DNA from: Sepioteuthis lessoniana
Lineage: Eukaryota > Mollusca > Cephalopoda > Myopsida > Loliginidae
NCBI GenBank assembly: GCA_963585895.1
Contig: OY757913.1
Coordinates: 105,026,568-105,090,567, forward strand
Reading direction: 5' to 3'
Length of the DNA: 64,000 nt
Shown here: one piece after another, positions 22,503 to 34,169 of the stretch
Layout: each line of letters opens with the position of its first letter
Numbering within the stretch: the stretch's first letter is position 1
Position numbers and translations under genes: made by a program
The notes under the pieces: generated by a model
Database searches by the model: none
The model's input: only the letters and a program-made list of their open reading frames with translations
What the model was told of the DNA's origin: nothing

Positions 22503-23089
22503 ATATTAGCCCAGTCGGCTGGGGCTGTAGAATACACGGACTGCTTCTCAGCGGAGGGGTAAGACTTCCCTGACGGGAGTTCTGGATATGACACTAAACA
22601 ATCTGATGGTGAATTTCCAGTAATGCTTGAGCTTTGGGGAATGCGGATTGCCCCTTCATTGCCATCGCTCCAAGTTCCACTAGCCCGAAGTTGTAGCATC
22701 TGATAGGATCCTATGTATGGGTTAAATAGAACTAAACTTGGTACTTATGCAATACTGAAATAATTGAAATAGAACTGTTTTGTATGGTAAACAGAATTGC
22801 TTGAAATAGAATCACTTATCTTTGAAACTGTTCTTACACTAAACTGAACTGTTTGAAACAGAACTGTTTTGACATTTAACTGTGTGTAAACAAAACCTAT
22901 ACTGATACTAAGCAGAATTGTTTGAATATGGACTGTTTGACAAAATTGAATTAATTGAAATAGAAATTTTTGACAAATAAACTGTACTCATGCTAAATTC
23001 AATTGTTTGAAATAGAACTGTTCATTAGTATAAAAATGGATTTGGCATTAAACAACATTCAAAGGTTGATATATCATAAAACCCAAAAA

Positions 23090-23091
<2 letters not shown>
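22503..23091 (+). repeat. SINE-1 copy, near full length
   Basis: This copy shows the head best. TTAGCCCAGTCGGCTGG fits the Pol III A box TRGCNNAGNNGG, and GGGGTAAGACTTCC about 50 bp later fits a B box at most positions. Then come GAATGCGGATTGCCCCTTC, the AT-rich middle with repeated TTGAAATAGAACTGTTT, and the tail TTGGCATTAAACAACATTCA. It is followed by (TA)n(GA)n (23093-23162). Confidence 0.8.

Positions 23092-23092
<1 letters not shown>

Positions 23093-23162
<70 letters not shown>
23093..23162. repeat. Compound microsatellite (TA)n(GA)n
   Basis: It sits between the SINE-1 tail and an RTE-like fragment. Confidence 0.95.
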
Positions 23163-23164
<2 letters not shown>

Positions 23165-23485
23165 AGTTCCACAAGAATGCTACGAGTTTTATTGAATAAC
23201 TCCCGGATGCAACATCCCACAAAACAGCTGCTGCACGACCATCAACCTCCTATCTCTAAAACCATCCAAATAAAACGAACAAAATCTGCTGACATTGCTG
23301 AACAAGTAAAGTGACGTTCTCCAATGGACTCCTTCACAGGGACGTGCAAGCGTTAGACGACCAACTGTACCTTATCTACAACTGCTCTTTACGGACACAG
23401 GATGTAGTTTAGAAAGCCTATCGGAAACGATGGATGATAGAGACGAATGACGAGAGAGTCAGGGAAATTCGAGCTAGAAATATAA
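23165..23485 (+). pseudogene. RTE-like LINE 3' fragment, decayed
   Basis: The frame reads STRMLRVLLNNSRMQHPTKQ, then HDHQPPISKTIQIKRTKSAD, matching the post-RT segment of the better copy at 51518-52178 (YTRMLRAILNKSWQQHPTRH). Stops follow, and the end has the family's GNDG...ESGKFELEI-like ending. No catalytic region remains. Confidence 0.7.
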
Positions 23486-23701
23486 CATTATATATGTGTA
23501 TGTGTGTATATAAAATGATTTGGGGTTTGGATTATTTTAGTAAGAATTCTTTTCTGGCTGGACATATGGTTCAAGTTGGTTCGGGGCAAGTTGTGAAGGT
23601 CAAGGTGAATGAACATTGTTTGGTGTAGACGTGCCACTAAAAGGGTTAATGATAACGTGGTATAAAAGTAATTGTTCGGGAATTGTTAGAGGGACATACA
23701 T

Positions 23702-23751
<50 letters not shown>

Positions 23752-24060
23752 TTATAAGGATAATGAGGAAAAATAAATGAGGTGGTGAACAGAGGTAACT
23801 CCAAAATTCAAGCCATGGTAGATGCTGACCGACTTAAAGAGGCAAGCTAGTCATTCAAAAGAGTACACCAGTCGGAAGACAGGACAGAGACCCGACGTAA
23901 CTCAGAGCAACCTCGCACGAGAACTACAACGAAAAATGATCTTGGCGATGAACATAATAATCTATCTGTCTGTCTCTCATCTCGCTACGGTTGTAACATA
24001 TATAGGTCCAAAAATACGACCAAGATATTCACACGCATAAAACGTTCTTAATTAATGTTC
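23486..24060. other. No recognised gene; (GA)n at 23705-23748
   Basis: Short frames without motifs and a 44-bp GA tract. Confidence 0.4.
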
Positions 24061-24065
24061 ATACG

Positions 24066-24425
24066 CATCATCATCATCATCATGTCGCGCTGGTAGCACG
24101 GATATCCCTGACCCTCTCTCGCCACTCCTCCCTATCGTTCATCGCAAAAGGTAGGTCTTCAGGACAACATCCCGTATCCTCACATAGCTGCTGAATGTAT
24201 GTTCGTGCTCGTCGTCCTACTTTTGCACGGCCATGTGTAGGGGTCCATAGGAATACATCTGTTATGAGTTCGTCCCTGCTTCACCAGCAGTGTCCGGCAT
24301 GTCTGGTTCGTCTAACTTGAATAGTTTTCGTGATAGGGGGCAGGTGGCCGTACAGTTGGTGTCTTGTGGGGTGTTGCCGCCAGGACTTGTTCAAGATTGC
24401 ACGCAGCAGCAGCATTCTTGTGTAT
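24066..24425 (-). pseudogene. RTE-like LINE 3' end with (ATG)n tail
   Basis: Minus-strand reading gives LNKSW, then the QLYGH-PPITKTIQ region, RRTRHAGHCW, GRAKVGRRARTYIQQLC, EDTGCCPEDLP, and MNDREEWRERVRDIRATSAT at the 3' end, followed by a short trinucleotide tail (CAT repeats on plus, 24066-24081). It is truncated on its 5' side where the GC-rich repeat begins at about 24426. Confidence 0.8.
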
Positions 24426-24860
24426 CATACGCATGGGAATCCGAAAAACAAGAAATTGGTTCAGGAACGAAACTTTTATTTACCTTTTTGAGTTTAAGGT
24501 TTTCCGACATGAAGAGAGAGAGACAATTTCTTCCAATGCTGACTTTTCCATCTGACCCCACCACGTGCGGCACCCTGCTGCAAACAACTTGTCTGGCCTC
24601 GGCGAGCTCCGAAAATCAACTTCCTTCCTCTAGCGTCGAATCTCGACTGTTTTTTTCAAATCCCAAAATCTTCTGCCCATCACCTCCGGACATGACGTCA
24701 TTCACATCCCCAGTCCCATTTACCCTCTGGGGTTTTTATTGTGACATCTGTGATTGTCACAACCTCCCCGCGCATGCGTGAACACCTGCACTCAGTTTGT
24801 GCACCTAACTAATCCATGCGCTAAGCCGAAAGGTTCTCAGCCTAACTAAACCGAAAGGCA
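24426..24860 (-). mobile_element. LTR-like GC-rich repeat LTR-2
   Basis: It is homologous in opposite orientation to 61800-62270: both share GAGAACCTTTCGG near one end, a CACAGATGTCACAATA-type block, a GATTTTGGGATTT block, and AATAAA followed by AGTTTC (here TTTATT at 24475-24480). A TGACGTCA palindrome (24693-24700) is a CRE-type site. Higher GC, a polyadenylation signal near one end and no ORF fit an LTR, but I could not fix the ends or a target duplication. Confidence 0.5.
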
Positions 24861-25119
24861 AGATATATAAAACGAAAAATGATAATATAAAAAATCCCTC
24901 CGCAATTATATAACAGTTTATTCTTTATCTAAAGCAACTGACGTATTTCATGCTCTTTCTTTTCGGTGACTACTATGAAAGGGTAGTAGCAAATAAACTT
25001 TCATATCCAGTGAGCCAGCAAACTATGTTTTGTGCTCGTCACTTTTTATCATGGGGATGTTACCACAGGGTCCGATTGAGAAAAAAGCTTTATAATACAG
25101 CCATCACCGATTTGGAACC

Positions 25120-25167
<48 letters not shown>

Positions 25168-25372
25168 GGAGTTACATGAATAGAAAGTCAGAGTAAGTTA
25201 ATTCTAGATAATTCTTCTTGTATGGGAAAAAATAAATCCAAAATCGAATTTAAAATAAAACAGATGCACAACGCCTGTCAGCTTCATGATTTTTCGATGA
25301 TCATGCAAGCATAAAACTTACAATAGAAATATATTCCTTTGTTATTTTGAATTTGAATAACCACACGCACAC

Positions 25373-25426
<54 letters not shown>

Positions 25427-25860
25427 TATACTTAATCAACTATTGTCATAAAAATGCATTGACCATTTCTACAGCGACTAAAATCCAACAAACAACACTA
25501 AAGATCGTTACTAAGTTCACAATTTCTTCCACAGTCTCCTTGCTCGAGGTAGGAGTTCCTATAAAAAAAAATCTAGCTTTAATTACATAAAAATAAAATT
25601 TCTTTTCTTTTATTTGATAAGCGATTGAATTAAAAGCCATCTTAACTACTGATGACAAAATAAATGAATGAAAAGAAATTTCTTCATGACCATCCCAAGC
25701 ACACTGCACTGTTTTCAATTACACCTTTTCAGAAAATTCCTCTTCTAGACTGCTAGATAAAACACTTTTTTTAAATAGAATCTTGAGCTTACATAACAAG
25801 GCTTGCATCGATGTATTTGATGTGAAACTTTCAATTTTAACACAAATTAGGGGTGGGGTA
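24861..25860. other. AT-rich stretch with two (TA)n runs
   Basis: TA tracts at 25118-25163 and 25377-25437. The 90-codon minus frame at 25446-25718 has no recognisable motif. Confidence 0.4.
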
Positions 25861-25889
25861 TGTAAGGATAGGGGACGGGCACGTGATTG

Positions 25890-26300
25890 CGTCAATTGAG
25901 TGTGTGGTCCTGGTCTGTGGAGACGAGAGGAGAGTGTGTCGATGTGTGTAGAGAGGTATGTGAGAGTGTGTGTGTGTCTGGAGGTGTGTGAGTGTGGTTA
26001 CATGTTTGAGTGTGTTTGTGGTGCTGTGTGTGTGTCATGGTGTCCATGTGTCGTGTGTGTGTGTAGTAGTGTGTATGTCGTGTGTAGTGCTGTGAGTATG
26101 TGCTGTGTGTTAGTGTAGTGAACTGTTGTGTGTGTATATGTGCAATAGTAGATATATTGATATATAGTATATATAGTTATATATATAAAAACAGTATCCA
26201 TATATACATATATAAAAACTATCCATATATATATATATAAACAGTATCCATATATATATATATATAAACAGTATCCATATATATATTATTATACTATATA
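25890..26300. repeat. (TG)n-rich low-complexity block running into TA-rich repeats
   Basis: About 250 bp of imperfect TG repeats, then several units of a TA-rich block with AAACAGTATCCATATA. It leads into the assembly gap, so the true repeat is probably longer. Confidence 0.85.
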
Positions 26301-26500
26301 NNNNNNNNNNNNNNNNNNNNNNNNNNNNNNNNNNNNNNNNNNNNNNNNNNNNNNNNNNNNNNNNNNNNNNNNNNNNNNNNNNNNNNNNNNNNNNNNNNNN
26401 NNNNNNNNNNNNNNNNNNNNNNNNNNNNNNNNNNNNNNNNNNNNNNNNNNNNNNNNNNNNNNNNNNNNNNNNNNNNNNNNNNNNNNNNNNNNNNNNNNNN
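26301..26500. other. Assembly gap (200 N)
   Basis: Exactly 200 N, bordered by TA-rich low-complexity sequence on the left. The round number suggests a placeholder length. Confidence 0.98.
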
Positions 26501-26606
26501 ACTCTCTTGTGTGATTCCATCTGCTTTTGCCAGCTACGAGAAACTTAGCTTCATGATGGGCTCAACTTTGAAGAAAGAGAGAGAGCGGGGAGAGACTGTA
26601 TCTAAA

Positions 26607-26609
26607 TAT

Positions 26610-26669
<60 letters not shown>

Positions 26670-26970
26670 ATAAGGTGGCATAAGGAAAGAAGATAGGTAG
26701 ATGGGTAGAAAACGACTGAGAATGATAGAAATATATTTAGATGATTGGACGGATAGATATACCTAATCTTCGATAGAAATGAATAAACTCATATAGATAG
26801 AAAAACGACTTAGATAGATAGATAGATAGATAGATATGGATAGCCTTACATAGATCATTTGGTGTGCAGATAGATAGATAGATAGATACTTGAATAAATA
26901 GATTAATATGCATAGCCTTACATAGATCATTTGATATGCAGATAGATAGATAGAGAGATAGATATTCATG
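26607..26970. repeat. (TA)n then duplicated (GATA)n blocks
   Basis: TA run at 26610-26668. Then GATA runs at about 26813-26836, 26870-26887 and 26940-26965, separated by two copies of a unit with TAGCCTTACATAGATCATTT, giving a higher-order repeat of about 110 bp. Confidence 0.85.
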
Positions 26971-27478
26971 TGTTTGTTTCTTTTTTTTTTTTTTTTTTTT
27001 AGCAGTTTGCTACATCTGTGCATTTATGTGTGTATATGCGCTGAGAAGGCTGTGGCGGATAAGAAAATGTTCGATAAAAAGGAAAGAACTATTGATCAGA
27101 TATTTCTTATTGATCCAAAACATTTTTTCTTCCTTATTTTCTTTTCCATATTTAAAAAAAAAAAGAAAAGAAGCAAACAAACTCTTCTCTTTTCCTTTGC
27201 AAAGAAATTAATAAAAATAAGTGTAAATGCACCGAGGTTATATCTCAGAGATTTTTTCCACTATTTCCTAAGCCATTTCTCTCTCTTGAAATATGAGAGT
27301 ATATCGGATGTACAACTCACGTGCTTCCTTTAAGAAATAATTGAAGAAAATTAGCTTCTTTGATTCATTATAAAGTGATTTTGACAACTATGTGAGATGT
27401 TCAGCAAGATACTGGAAACGTAGGGTAAGTTGATAGATCACGCTGTTTGAATCCACTGAATGTTAGGGAAACATGCAT

Positions 27479-27511
<33 letters not shown>

Positions 27512-27558
27512 ATCATAATTATTATCCCTTTGATTCTCTCTCTCTATCTCACTATCAG

Positions 27559-27666
27559 TTCCCATTGGCCATCGTACTTATTTGATTTTGAAGACGGCGT
27601 CCAAGGTTCCCACGGTGCTGATGAACGAAAGTGTTTGCTAGTGGGCCAACACTGGTATGTCCATAA
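27559..27666 (+). other. Candidate host exon (108 bp), weak
   Basis: A pyrimidine-rich tract ending CTCACTATCAG precedes 27559 and CATAAGTAAGAGT follows at the end, so acceptor and donor signals are plausible. The segment has one frame open throughout, with content unlike AT-rich noise (DFEDGVQGSHGADERKCLLV), and its length is a multiple of three. I do not recognise the product. It could be chance or a TE remnant. Confidence 0.25.
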
Positions 27667-27669
27667 GTA

Positions 27670-28245
27670 AGAGTCCCCAGAGAACGTCGCTTTTGAGTTA
27701 GTCTTTATCGTTACAGCAGTTCCCAGTCTGACTTGTTCGTTTTACGATGATTATTCTGTGAGATAGGTGGTAAGTAGCTGTTCATGCGCAATATTTACAG
27801 TACCTGTTCCTTTTTCTATGAATTTACAATGAATTATGTCGAGATTGCAACCAAATAAGATTGCATTACGAATTTTGGAACGAAGAATTGATATAGTGAA
27901 GGGTCGCATAACAATCTATAGAAAAAGAGCGTACCTGAAGATTGCTAATTGTAGCAATGGGAGATAATTAGTTGTTATAAAGTTTCAATAATGTAGTCAT
28001 CAATTCAAAGCCGACATATGAAAAGGAAAATATACTAAAGAAATATAACATGAGTAGACGCATGTCTGAAATTCCTAGATCGTTTTGATATTGAATTCAT
28101 TTTGTAAATTAGATTATCTGCCTATGAGATTAAATTATTTTTTTTAAATTTGAAAAATTACCAAAGTTGTGGAATGTCTTCTGAATGCTAAGCAAATAAA
28201 TAATTGGGATTTTTTAAAATTACTTTTATTTTAGATAACATTCTT
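27670..28245. other. AT-rich stretch, nothing recognised
   Basis: No open frame or repeat of the families listed here. Confidence 0.4.
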
Positions 28246-28249
28246 CCGT

Positions 28250-28880
28250 TTAAGATGTGGTTGGTTGGTTGGTTTTGTTCTGCTGCATATCAACCCTTTT
28301 CGGGTCATTTAACGCCAAATTGAATTTCAAACAATTCGGTTTAGTAAAAGTATAGTTTTTGTTTAAAATCAGTTAAATTTTTAAAAAAGGTTCTATTTCA
28401 AACAGTTTAGTTTAGCAAAAGTACATAGTTTAGTTCTATTCGACAAATAGATAGTACTCTATCATGTACAACCAATTCGGGCCAGAGTGGACCTGAAAGC
28501 GATGACAATAAAGGAGCGCCCTGCATTCTCCAAAATATCGAGTATTACTGCATGCCCGTGGTGTAATTGTTATCGTCATAGGAAATGAACACGGCGACAC
28601 GAGTTCAAATCCTGGACGAGACTGATTGCATTTCACATAGCACTAATACCCTTGGGAAAGGTATGAATCCAATTATTCTCCATCCAGCTATGGGTAAATA
28701 GTAGGACAGACTAGGTTCTTCAGCCTTGGTTAGGCAACTAGTCTTGGAGAAGGAAAACTCTGAATTCAAACCTGTTAAACTCCGCTTAAAAATTGACCTT
28801 GTGTCATATCCTGCCCGAGCGGAGGGGTTGGTAAATAGGATTACTGCATGCTTCAATTTTTTCTTGTAACTAAACACCCA
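28250..28880 (-). repeat. SINE-1 copy interrupted by SINE-3
   Basis: The plus strand shows the tail (TGCATATCAACCCTTTTCGG), the AT-rich middle, and CGGGCCAGAGTGGACCTG up to ATATCGAGTATTACTG. There SINE-3 is inserted (28556-28839). Little of the SINE-1 head is left beyond it. Confidence 0.75.
28556..28839 (+). repeat. SINE-3 copy, full length with 12-bp target duplication
   Basis: The element starts CCGTGGTGTAATTGTTATCG (A box), has CGAGTTCAAATCCTGGACG (B box), the central GGGAAAGGTATGAATCCAAT, and ends CGGAGGGGTTGGTAAATAGG. ATTACTGCATGC occurs on both sides (28544-28555 and 28840-28851). This fixes the family at 284 bp and shows retrotransposition through target-primed insertion. Confidence 0.92.
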
Positions 28881-29052
28881 ACTCTTTTTTTTTTTTCATT
28901 AAAGATGATTGAATATGTTGAGGATAACAAAATTTTGTATGTCCTGTGTATGACATTAAACGGGAACTGATGATGAAACTCCAGTTCCTGATTTTGGGTG
29001 GATACCACTTCATTACCATTTTTTGATAAGGAGTAGTACTTGTTAGGGTCCC

Positions 29053-29554
29053 TGTAACATATTGACCACCGACCAAGCCGTCGATCAAGGAACAGGTGCA
29101 TCCGGTCGAAGATATCAGTGTATAACCTTGACTGTGGATGTGTTGAATTGGATGCAGATGCGACGCACACAGGAAGCAGGTGAGCGCCAAACAATGATAT
29201 AACCCGGTGCGACAGGAACTTCAGTTAGTTTGGAGTCAGTTTGTTGGAGATAAGATGCTGTAGAGAGAACCAGCACCCAGCAGAGGGTTATGGGCCCTCA
29301 GTACCCCTTATTGAACAGCCCAGCAGAACGAGAAAGAAGTGCCGCTAAAGACAAAAGAACTGGGGGTCAATATGTTGCAGTTTGTTCAGTCTCCTACTCA
29401 CCTCTCACATGTAACCCTTTCGTAACCCTTTCTCAACCATTTCGAATAAAGTGTGAGAGGTATATTTTTCTAAAGAAGTGTGTTCGTTTGTCATTATTTT
29501 GTTGACTATGTTTCTGCGTTTATGTGTGTATGGTTGTATCACGGCTATACAACA
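29053..29554 (+). mobile_element. Solo LTR, family LTR-1 (502 bp)
   Basis: It runs from TGTAACATATTGACCACC to GGCTATACAACA and is flanked by TCCC at 29049-29052 and 29555-29558. AATAAA lies at 29446-29451, followed by GTGTGAGAGGTATATTTTTC, which is shared by all three copies and probably marks the R/U5 side. Minus-strand frames of about 110 codons across it are chance. Confidence 0.8.
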
Positions 29555-29883
29555 TCCCGTCTCTTCATCAAATAGAACTGTAAAATCATTTACTAAAGAT
29601 TATTAGTAATAGTGCTAATATAAAAACCATACAACTCTGTGCAAATAGTTCGTATTAGATTAAAAAAATTGATAGAATTGATAATGTTAAATAGCAACAT
29701 TTTAAGCCTATCAAATGTTTCAAACAAATATAATTATTAATGTTCGATAGCAATACTTAGAACCATTTATTTGTGTGCTAACCAACGTAAAAATAATCAC
29801 CAAAAAACTTTTCCCTAAAAAATCTTATATATATATATATATATAAAGGAAAGTTAGCGACACGAAGGCTCTCTTTTAATTTG

Positions 29884-30082
29884 CTACGACACCAAGGGGT
29901 ATGGGATGGCGTTAGTCCTTGCCTCGAATTGCTCTACTTTAGTCTTTATTGTACCTTATAATGTTGAATATTAAGCGTGAATATATCAAGTATCATTTTT
30001 TGAGTCTTTGATAAAACGACCAGGGATTGAACTCCGGTTTCTACGATCATTTACGAACCTTCAATCCACTAGGCCAATGGTT
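29884..30082 (-). repeat. SINE-4 copy
   Basis: Reverse form of the family: ACACCAAGGGGTATGGGA at the left, GGGATTGAACTCCGG as the reverse B box, and CACTAGGCCAATGG as the reverse A-box region. Confidence 0.8.
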
Positions 30083-30084
30083 GA

Positions 30085-30675
30085 TGTGCTTTAAAACGCC
30101 AACCAAACTATTCTCCATCAGTCATATACTTTTATTAATTAGAATTGCTATAGATTGTAATATAGATATTTTAATCCAGAGAAAACAATAGTCACATTCA
30201 AACTTTAACACATTTTAACAAAATGCACATGTTATTTATTTATTAAAATATTTCCATCTCAATCATTTTCTTTGATTTTCTGCTTATGTGTGCTGTCTGT
30301 CATATCAATTATACCAACCACGTGACTATGAAATTGACAAATCTACTTCTTGCGTCACGTAACAAAATAAATTTCCTTGAGTTTTGTCGGAATATTGTTA
30401 GTTTCCCATCTTACGTATACCCTCCATATAAGTTTGTTGGCGTTGTCTAATCAATACCCTCTCAAAAATTTTCGAAAATCCCAGTCAACCCTCCACCATA
30501 ATAGATATTTGAAACAAGCCGAAGAAAATTTCTCTAACATTTTTCGGAGAAATATTTTTTCTTTAATTTATGTAAAATAGGATAATTTCTAGTTTTCAGC
30601 TTTGAAATTTGAAGGGGACGTGACTAATATATTAACGTACATTTTACTTTCCTTTGAGGAGAAGAATTGTCAGTT
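30085..30675. other. AT-rich stretch, nothing recognised
   Basis: No motifs seen in the short frames. Confidence 0.4.
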
Positions 30676-30684
30676 TTAGTTTTG

Positions 30685-31270
30685 CATATCAACTCTTGTA
30701 GGTTATTTAATACTATATCCTCTTCATTTATATAAAGTCGATATAAAGGATTTGAAAGCGAATAGTTTTAAGTTACTTTATTTTAAACGAGTTGTAAGGG
30801 CTCAATTGTTTGCACACGGTGAATAATTTAAAGCATTGCAATTTAGAATTAGTAGTGCTTTTTATTGAGTATCTCTGCGTAATTTAATCCTAATCATTTG
30901 ATATGCACAAAATTAATAATAATGATTATTTATTTGCACACAGTTAAAGCTTTTCAAATTTTGCAATCACTAATTATTCTATTTAATTATAATTAATTTT
31001 TCAGATAGTGAGTAATTCTATTTATCAATAATTCCAGTCTATTACGAACAACTTGTGCACAACAGCTAGTGATAACAATACCTAGCGAAAGCCTGAACCG
31101 TTTTATTTAACGCATAGATGGGATCCTGAAAAGAACTACTATACCGGGTCAGCGTTGACTTTAAAGGAATGGAAATGAAGAAGAACTCAATATTCACCAA
31201 ATTTCAAGAGTAGAGCCTTACCATTAGATGAAGTTTAATGTCATACCCAGGACACAAATAGTTTACATAT
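30685..31270 (-). repeat. SINE-1 copy
   Basis: Tail on the left (TGCATATCAACTCTTGTAGG), long AT-rich middle with several units ending in ATTATTTATTTGCACACAG, and the body near 31125-31260 (CCGGGTCAGCGTTGACTTT, TCAATATTCACCAAATTTC). Confidence 0.65.
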
Positions 31271-31289
31271 GGCTAGCTAAGACTACTAA

Positions 31290-31590
31290 TTCTATTCAAC
31301 ATTATTCATTCGTTTGAACACAGTTAAACGTTTTCAAGTGTTCTTATATGATAGTGAAAATTCAATTAAATATTAATCATTTACTTGCGCACTGTTAAAT
31401 AGTTCCAAGTATAGTTAATGATTAAATACTTCTGTTTGACCTACAGATCGGACCCTAATAGGTACTACCACCCTAGTTCAGAGTGGACCAGGGAGTAATG
31501 GCAATTAAGATGTACCCCATATTCTCCAAATATCTAGCTTTACTATCAGACGTGGTTTAGTGGAATACACAAGATTCTCGTTAAGATGTC
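31290..31590 (-). repeat. SINE-1 partial
   Basis: A second body block at 31440-31570 (GACCCTAATAGGTACTACCA, TACCCCATATTCTCCAAATA) follows more of the AT-rich units. It is either a neighbouring copy or an internal duplication of the one before. Confidence 0.55.
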
Positions 31591-31594
31591 TCAC

Positions 31595-32220
31595 TCCGAG
31601 GTGAAAACGGCGTGTTCCATAGCCCAAGCAGTCAGGGGGCTAACATGGCGCAAATATTCTCTTAAAATTGTTCTATATAAATGAAGTTTGTGCCCCGCTT
31701 GTGGCTTAAGGGCGGTATGTTTAAGATCCGTGAGAAAGACTAACAGAATATTGTTAGTGTTCTGAATTGCCATTACGTGCTCCTTAGTTTTTGCCTTGTA
31801 CCTAACTAAGCTTATTTTTATGACGTATGTGGAAAAAAAGTTGGGTATATAAGGACGTCTTCTATTAATCAAAATGAAGAAATTTGAAACTTTTTTTAAG
31901 AGAGTTTTTCCTACAGTTCAACATTACAGAATTATTTCCGCTTTTTCGTAAATAAGCTAATTACTCGCCAATAATGAGATGCATTACTATTTCCATCTAT
32001 TGTTTGGGATGTTTTAAAATAATGGCTTCTTTTTGCTGTTATTAAAATATACAGAAAGGGCGTTTATTGTTTATAGTCAACTAATAAAAAGTAAATCTCG
32101 TAAAATTATGTTATTTTCTCAATTCATAAAAATGAATTTTAAATTTTCAGAAAAAAAGTGTGATGCTGAAAAATATATTAGAATTAAAATAAATCATGGA
32201 AGAATTAAAGACAATGAAAC
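31595..32220. other. No recognised element
   Basis: The 93-codon minus frame at 31591-31872 has no recognisable domain; the rest is AT-rich. Confidence 0.35.
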
Positions 32221-32227
32221 TAAAAAA

Positions 32228-32307
32228 GGGTCTGTAGATTATACCGACTGCACCTCTGTAGAGGGGTAAGACTCCACCAACGAGTGTCCTGCATATGACA
32301 CTTAAAA

Positions 32308-32310
<3 letters not shown>
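32228..32310 (+). repeat. SINE-1 head fragment
   Basis: GGGTCTGTAGATTATACCGA, CTCTGTAGAGGGGTAAGACT and GAGTGTCCTGCATATGACAC match the SINE-1 head; the copy then breaks off at a (TA)n run. Confidence 0.75.
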
Positions 32311-32342
<32 letters not shown>

Positions 32343-32371
32343 CTTTTGATTTTAGTTGTTGGTGGGATTCT

Positions 32372-32831
<460 letters not shown>

Positions 32832-32879
32832 TACATTTTTAACGGAAAAGCTTGTTGATAATTTTATTTTTAAATGAAA

Positions 32880-33200
32880 TAGACCTGATTTATTTGCACA
32901 GAGTTAAATATTTTCATGTATTGCTATCAAGCACTGATAGCGTTATTAGTACACAGCTTTTTCTGAGTATACTATGTTATAGTAATAATTCAAATTTACA
33001 CGCATTTGTTTGCTCATAATTAGATTAAGTTTCAAGCATATAAAATGATTAAACAGTTCTGTTTGACAAATAAATCGGACCCAAACCAGTACTACAAATT
33101 CGGGTCAGAGTAGACCTGTGCTTATTGGCAATGAACGGGTACTTACCATTCCCCAAGAACCCAAGAACTGGAGCCTCATCGTCAGAAAAAAAAATCATCA
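32880..33200 (-). repeat. SINE-1 copy, partial
   Basis: AT-rich middle, then ATTCGGGTCAGAGTAGACCT and TACTTACCATTCCCCAAGAA; the head is missing after about 33195. Confidence 0.65.
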
Positions 33201-33329
33201 CCCATTGAATTTTGACTTTCAAGAACATGCAATGAAAAGTAAATTAAAAGATTTAAAAAATATCTGGACCTCATTCAACGGGAGTAGAAAACAAGCTGAA
33301 TTCTCTTTGAATATAAAGTACACTCATCC

Positions 33330-33575
33330 AAACGCTCATTGCTATAGGTGATGAAATCGGCAATCCATGTTAAAATCCGAGACGAGTTTGCCTATTTCAT
33401 TTCCCGCTAAGACTCTTGCGAAAAACATGGATTGTAGTATCCTCCTCCACTTGTAAGGAAATAGTATAACAGACAAGGTTCTTTAACCTTGCTTAAGCAA
33501 CCAATCAAGTTGAAGAAACATTCTGCATTTAAACCAGTTGTACTCCGCTTCAAATTGACCTGCTGTAGTGCAATG
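33330..33575 (+). repeat. SINE-3 copy, strongly diverged
   Basis: CGCTAAGACTCTTGCGAAAA and TAAGGAAATAGTATAACAGA match the middle, and TTAAACCAGTTGTACTCCGC the 3' part. The head is poorly preserved. Confidence 0.55.
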
Positions 33576-33609
33576 ATTAGGAAGCGCTTTTCGCAAATCA
33601 AGAAGGTTT

Positions 33610-33678
33610 TGTAGGGTTTTATGGCATATCAACCATTGTAGTTTACTGAGGGCTAAATCCTGTTTATACATATACATA

Positions 33679-33756
<78 letters not shown>

Positions 33757-34105
33757 GTAATGACATTTTGCATATAACATTTGTAAAAAAATCTGAGGTC
33801 TTTTTCCCACAGTTAAAGATTTTCAAGAATTCCTATATAAAAGTCACAATTTAATATCAGTCATTTGTTTCCACATGTTGTTCTATTTGACGCATAGACA
33901 GGACCCTTTCAGGTTCTACCATTCTTGGTAAGATTGGACCTTGGAGCAATGGCAACGAAAGAGGTCTCCACATTCCCCAAATCTTCAAGGTTGGAGTGTC
34001 ACCATCAGATGATTTAATATCATATCCAAAAAATTCATTGGATGGGGTAACCCTCTGCAGAGATGCAGTCGGTGTATTCTACAGCCCTGATGCACTGGGT
34101 AGACC
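33610..34105 (-). repeat. SINE-1 copy carrying a (TA)n expansion
   Basis: Tail GGTTTTATGGCATATCAACC on the left, then a TA tract at 33680-33754 in place of the usual TATACATATATA, then the body (CAGGACCCTTTCAGGTTCTA) and head (CTGCAGAGATGCAGTCGGTG). It shows how a TA-rich motif inside the SINE seeds microsatellites. Confidence 0.8.
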
Positions 34106-34169
34106 AGAATAAGAAAAAAATCAAATATAATTATACTTCAAGGGACAAGCAAGATAATTTGTTGATGAA

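Noticed and set aside
24290-24781. 163-codon plus-strand open frame
   Set aside because: It reads antisense through the RTE-like 3' end and then into the GC-rich LTR-2 repeat; the sense strand of both explains it.
25900-26118. Cys/Val-rich 72-codon small protein
   Set aside because: It is the translation of an imperfect TG repeat; composition alone explains it.
26110-26520. 136-codon minus-strand frame
   Set aside because: More than half of it is undefined residues from the N gap, and the rest is TA-repeat translation.
28853-29194. Two overlapping minus-strand frames of 106-113 codons
   Set aside because: They overlap each other out of frame and run antisense through the LTR-1 solo LTR.
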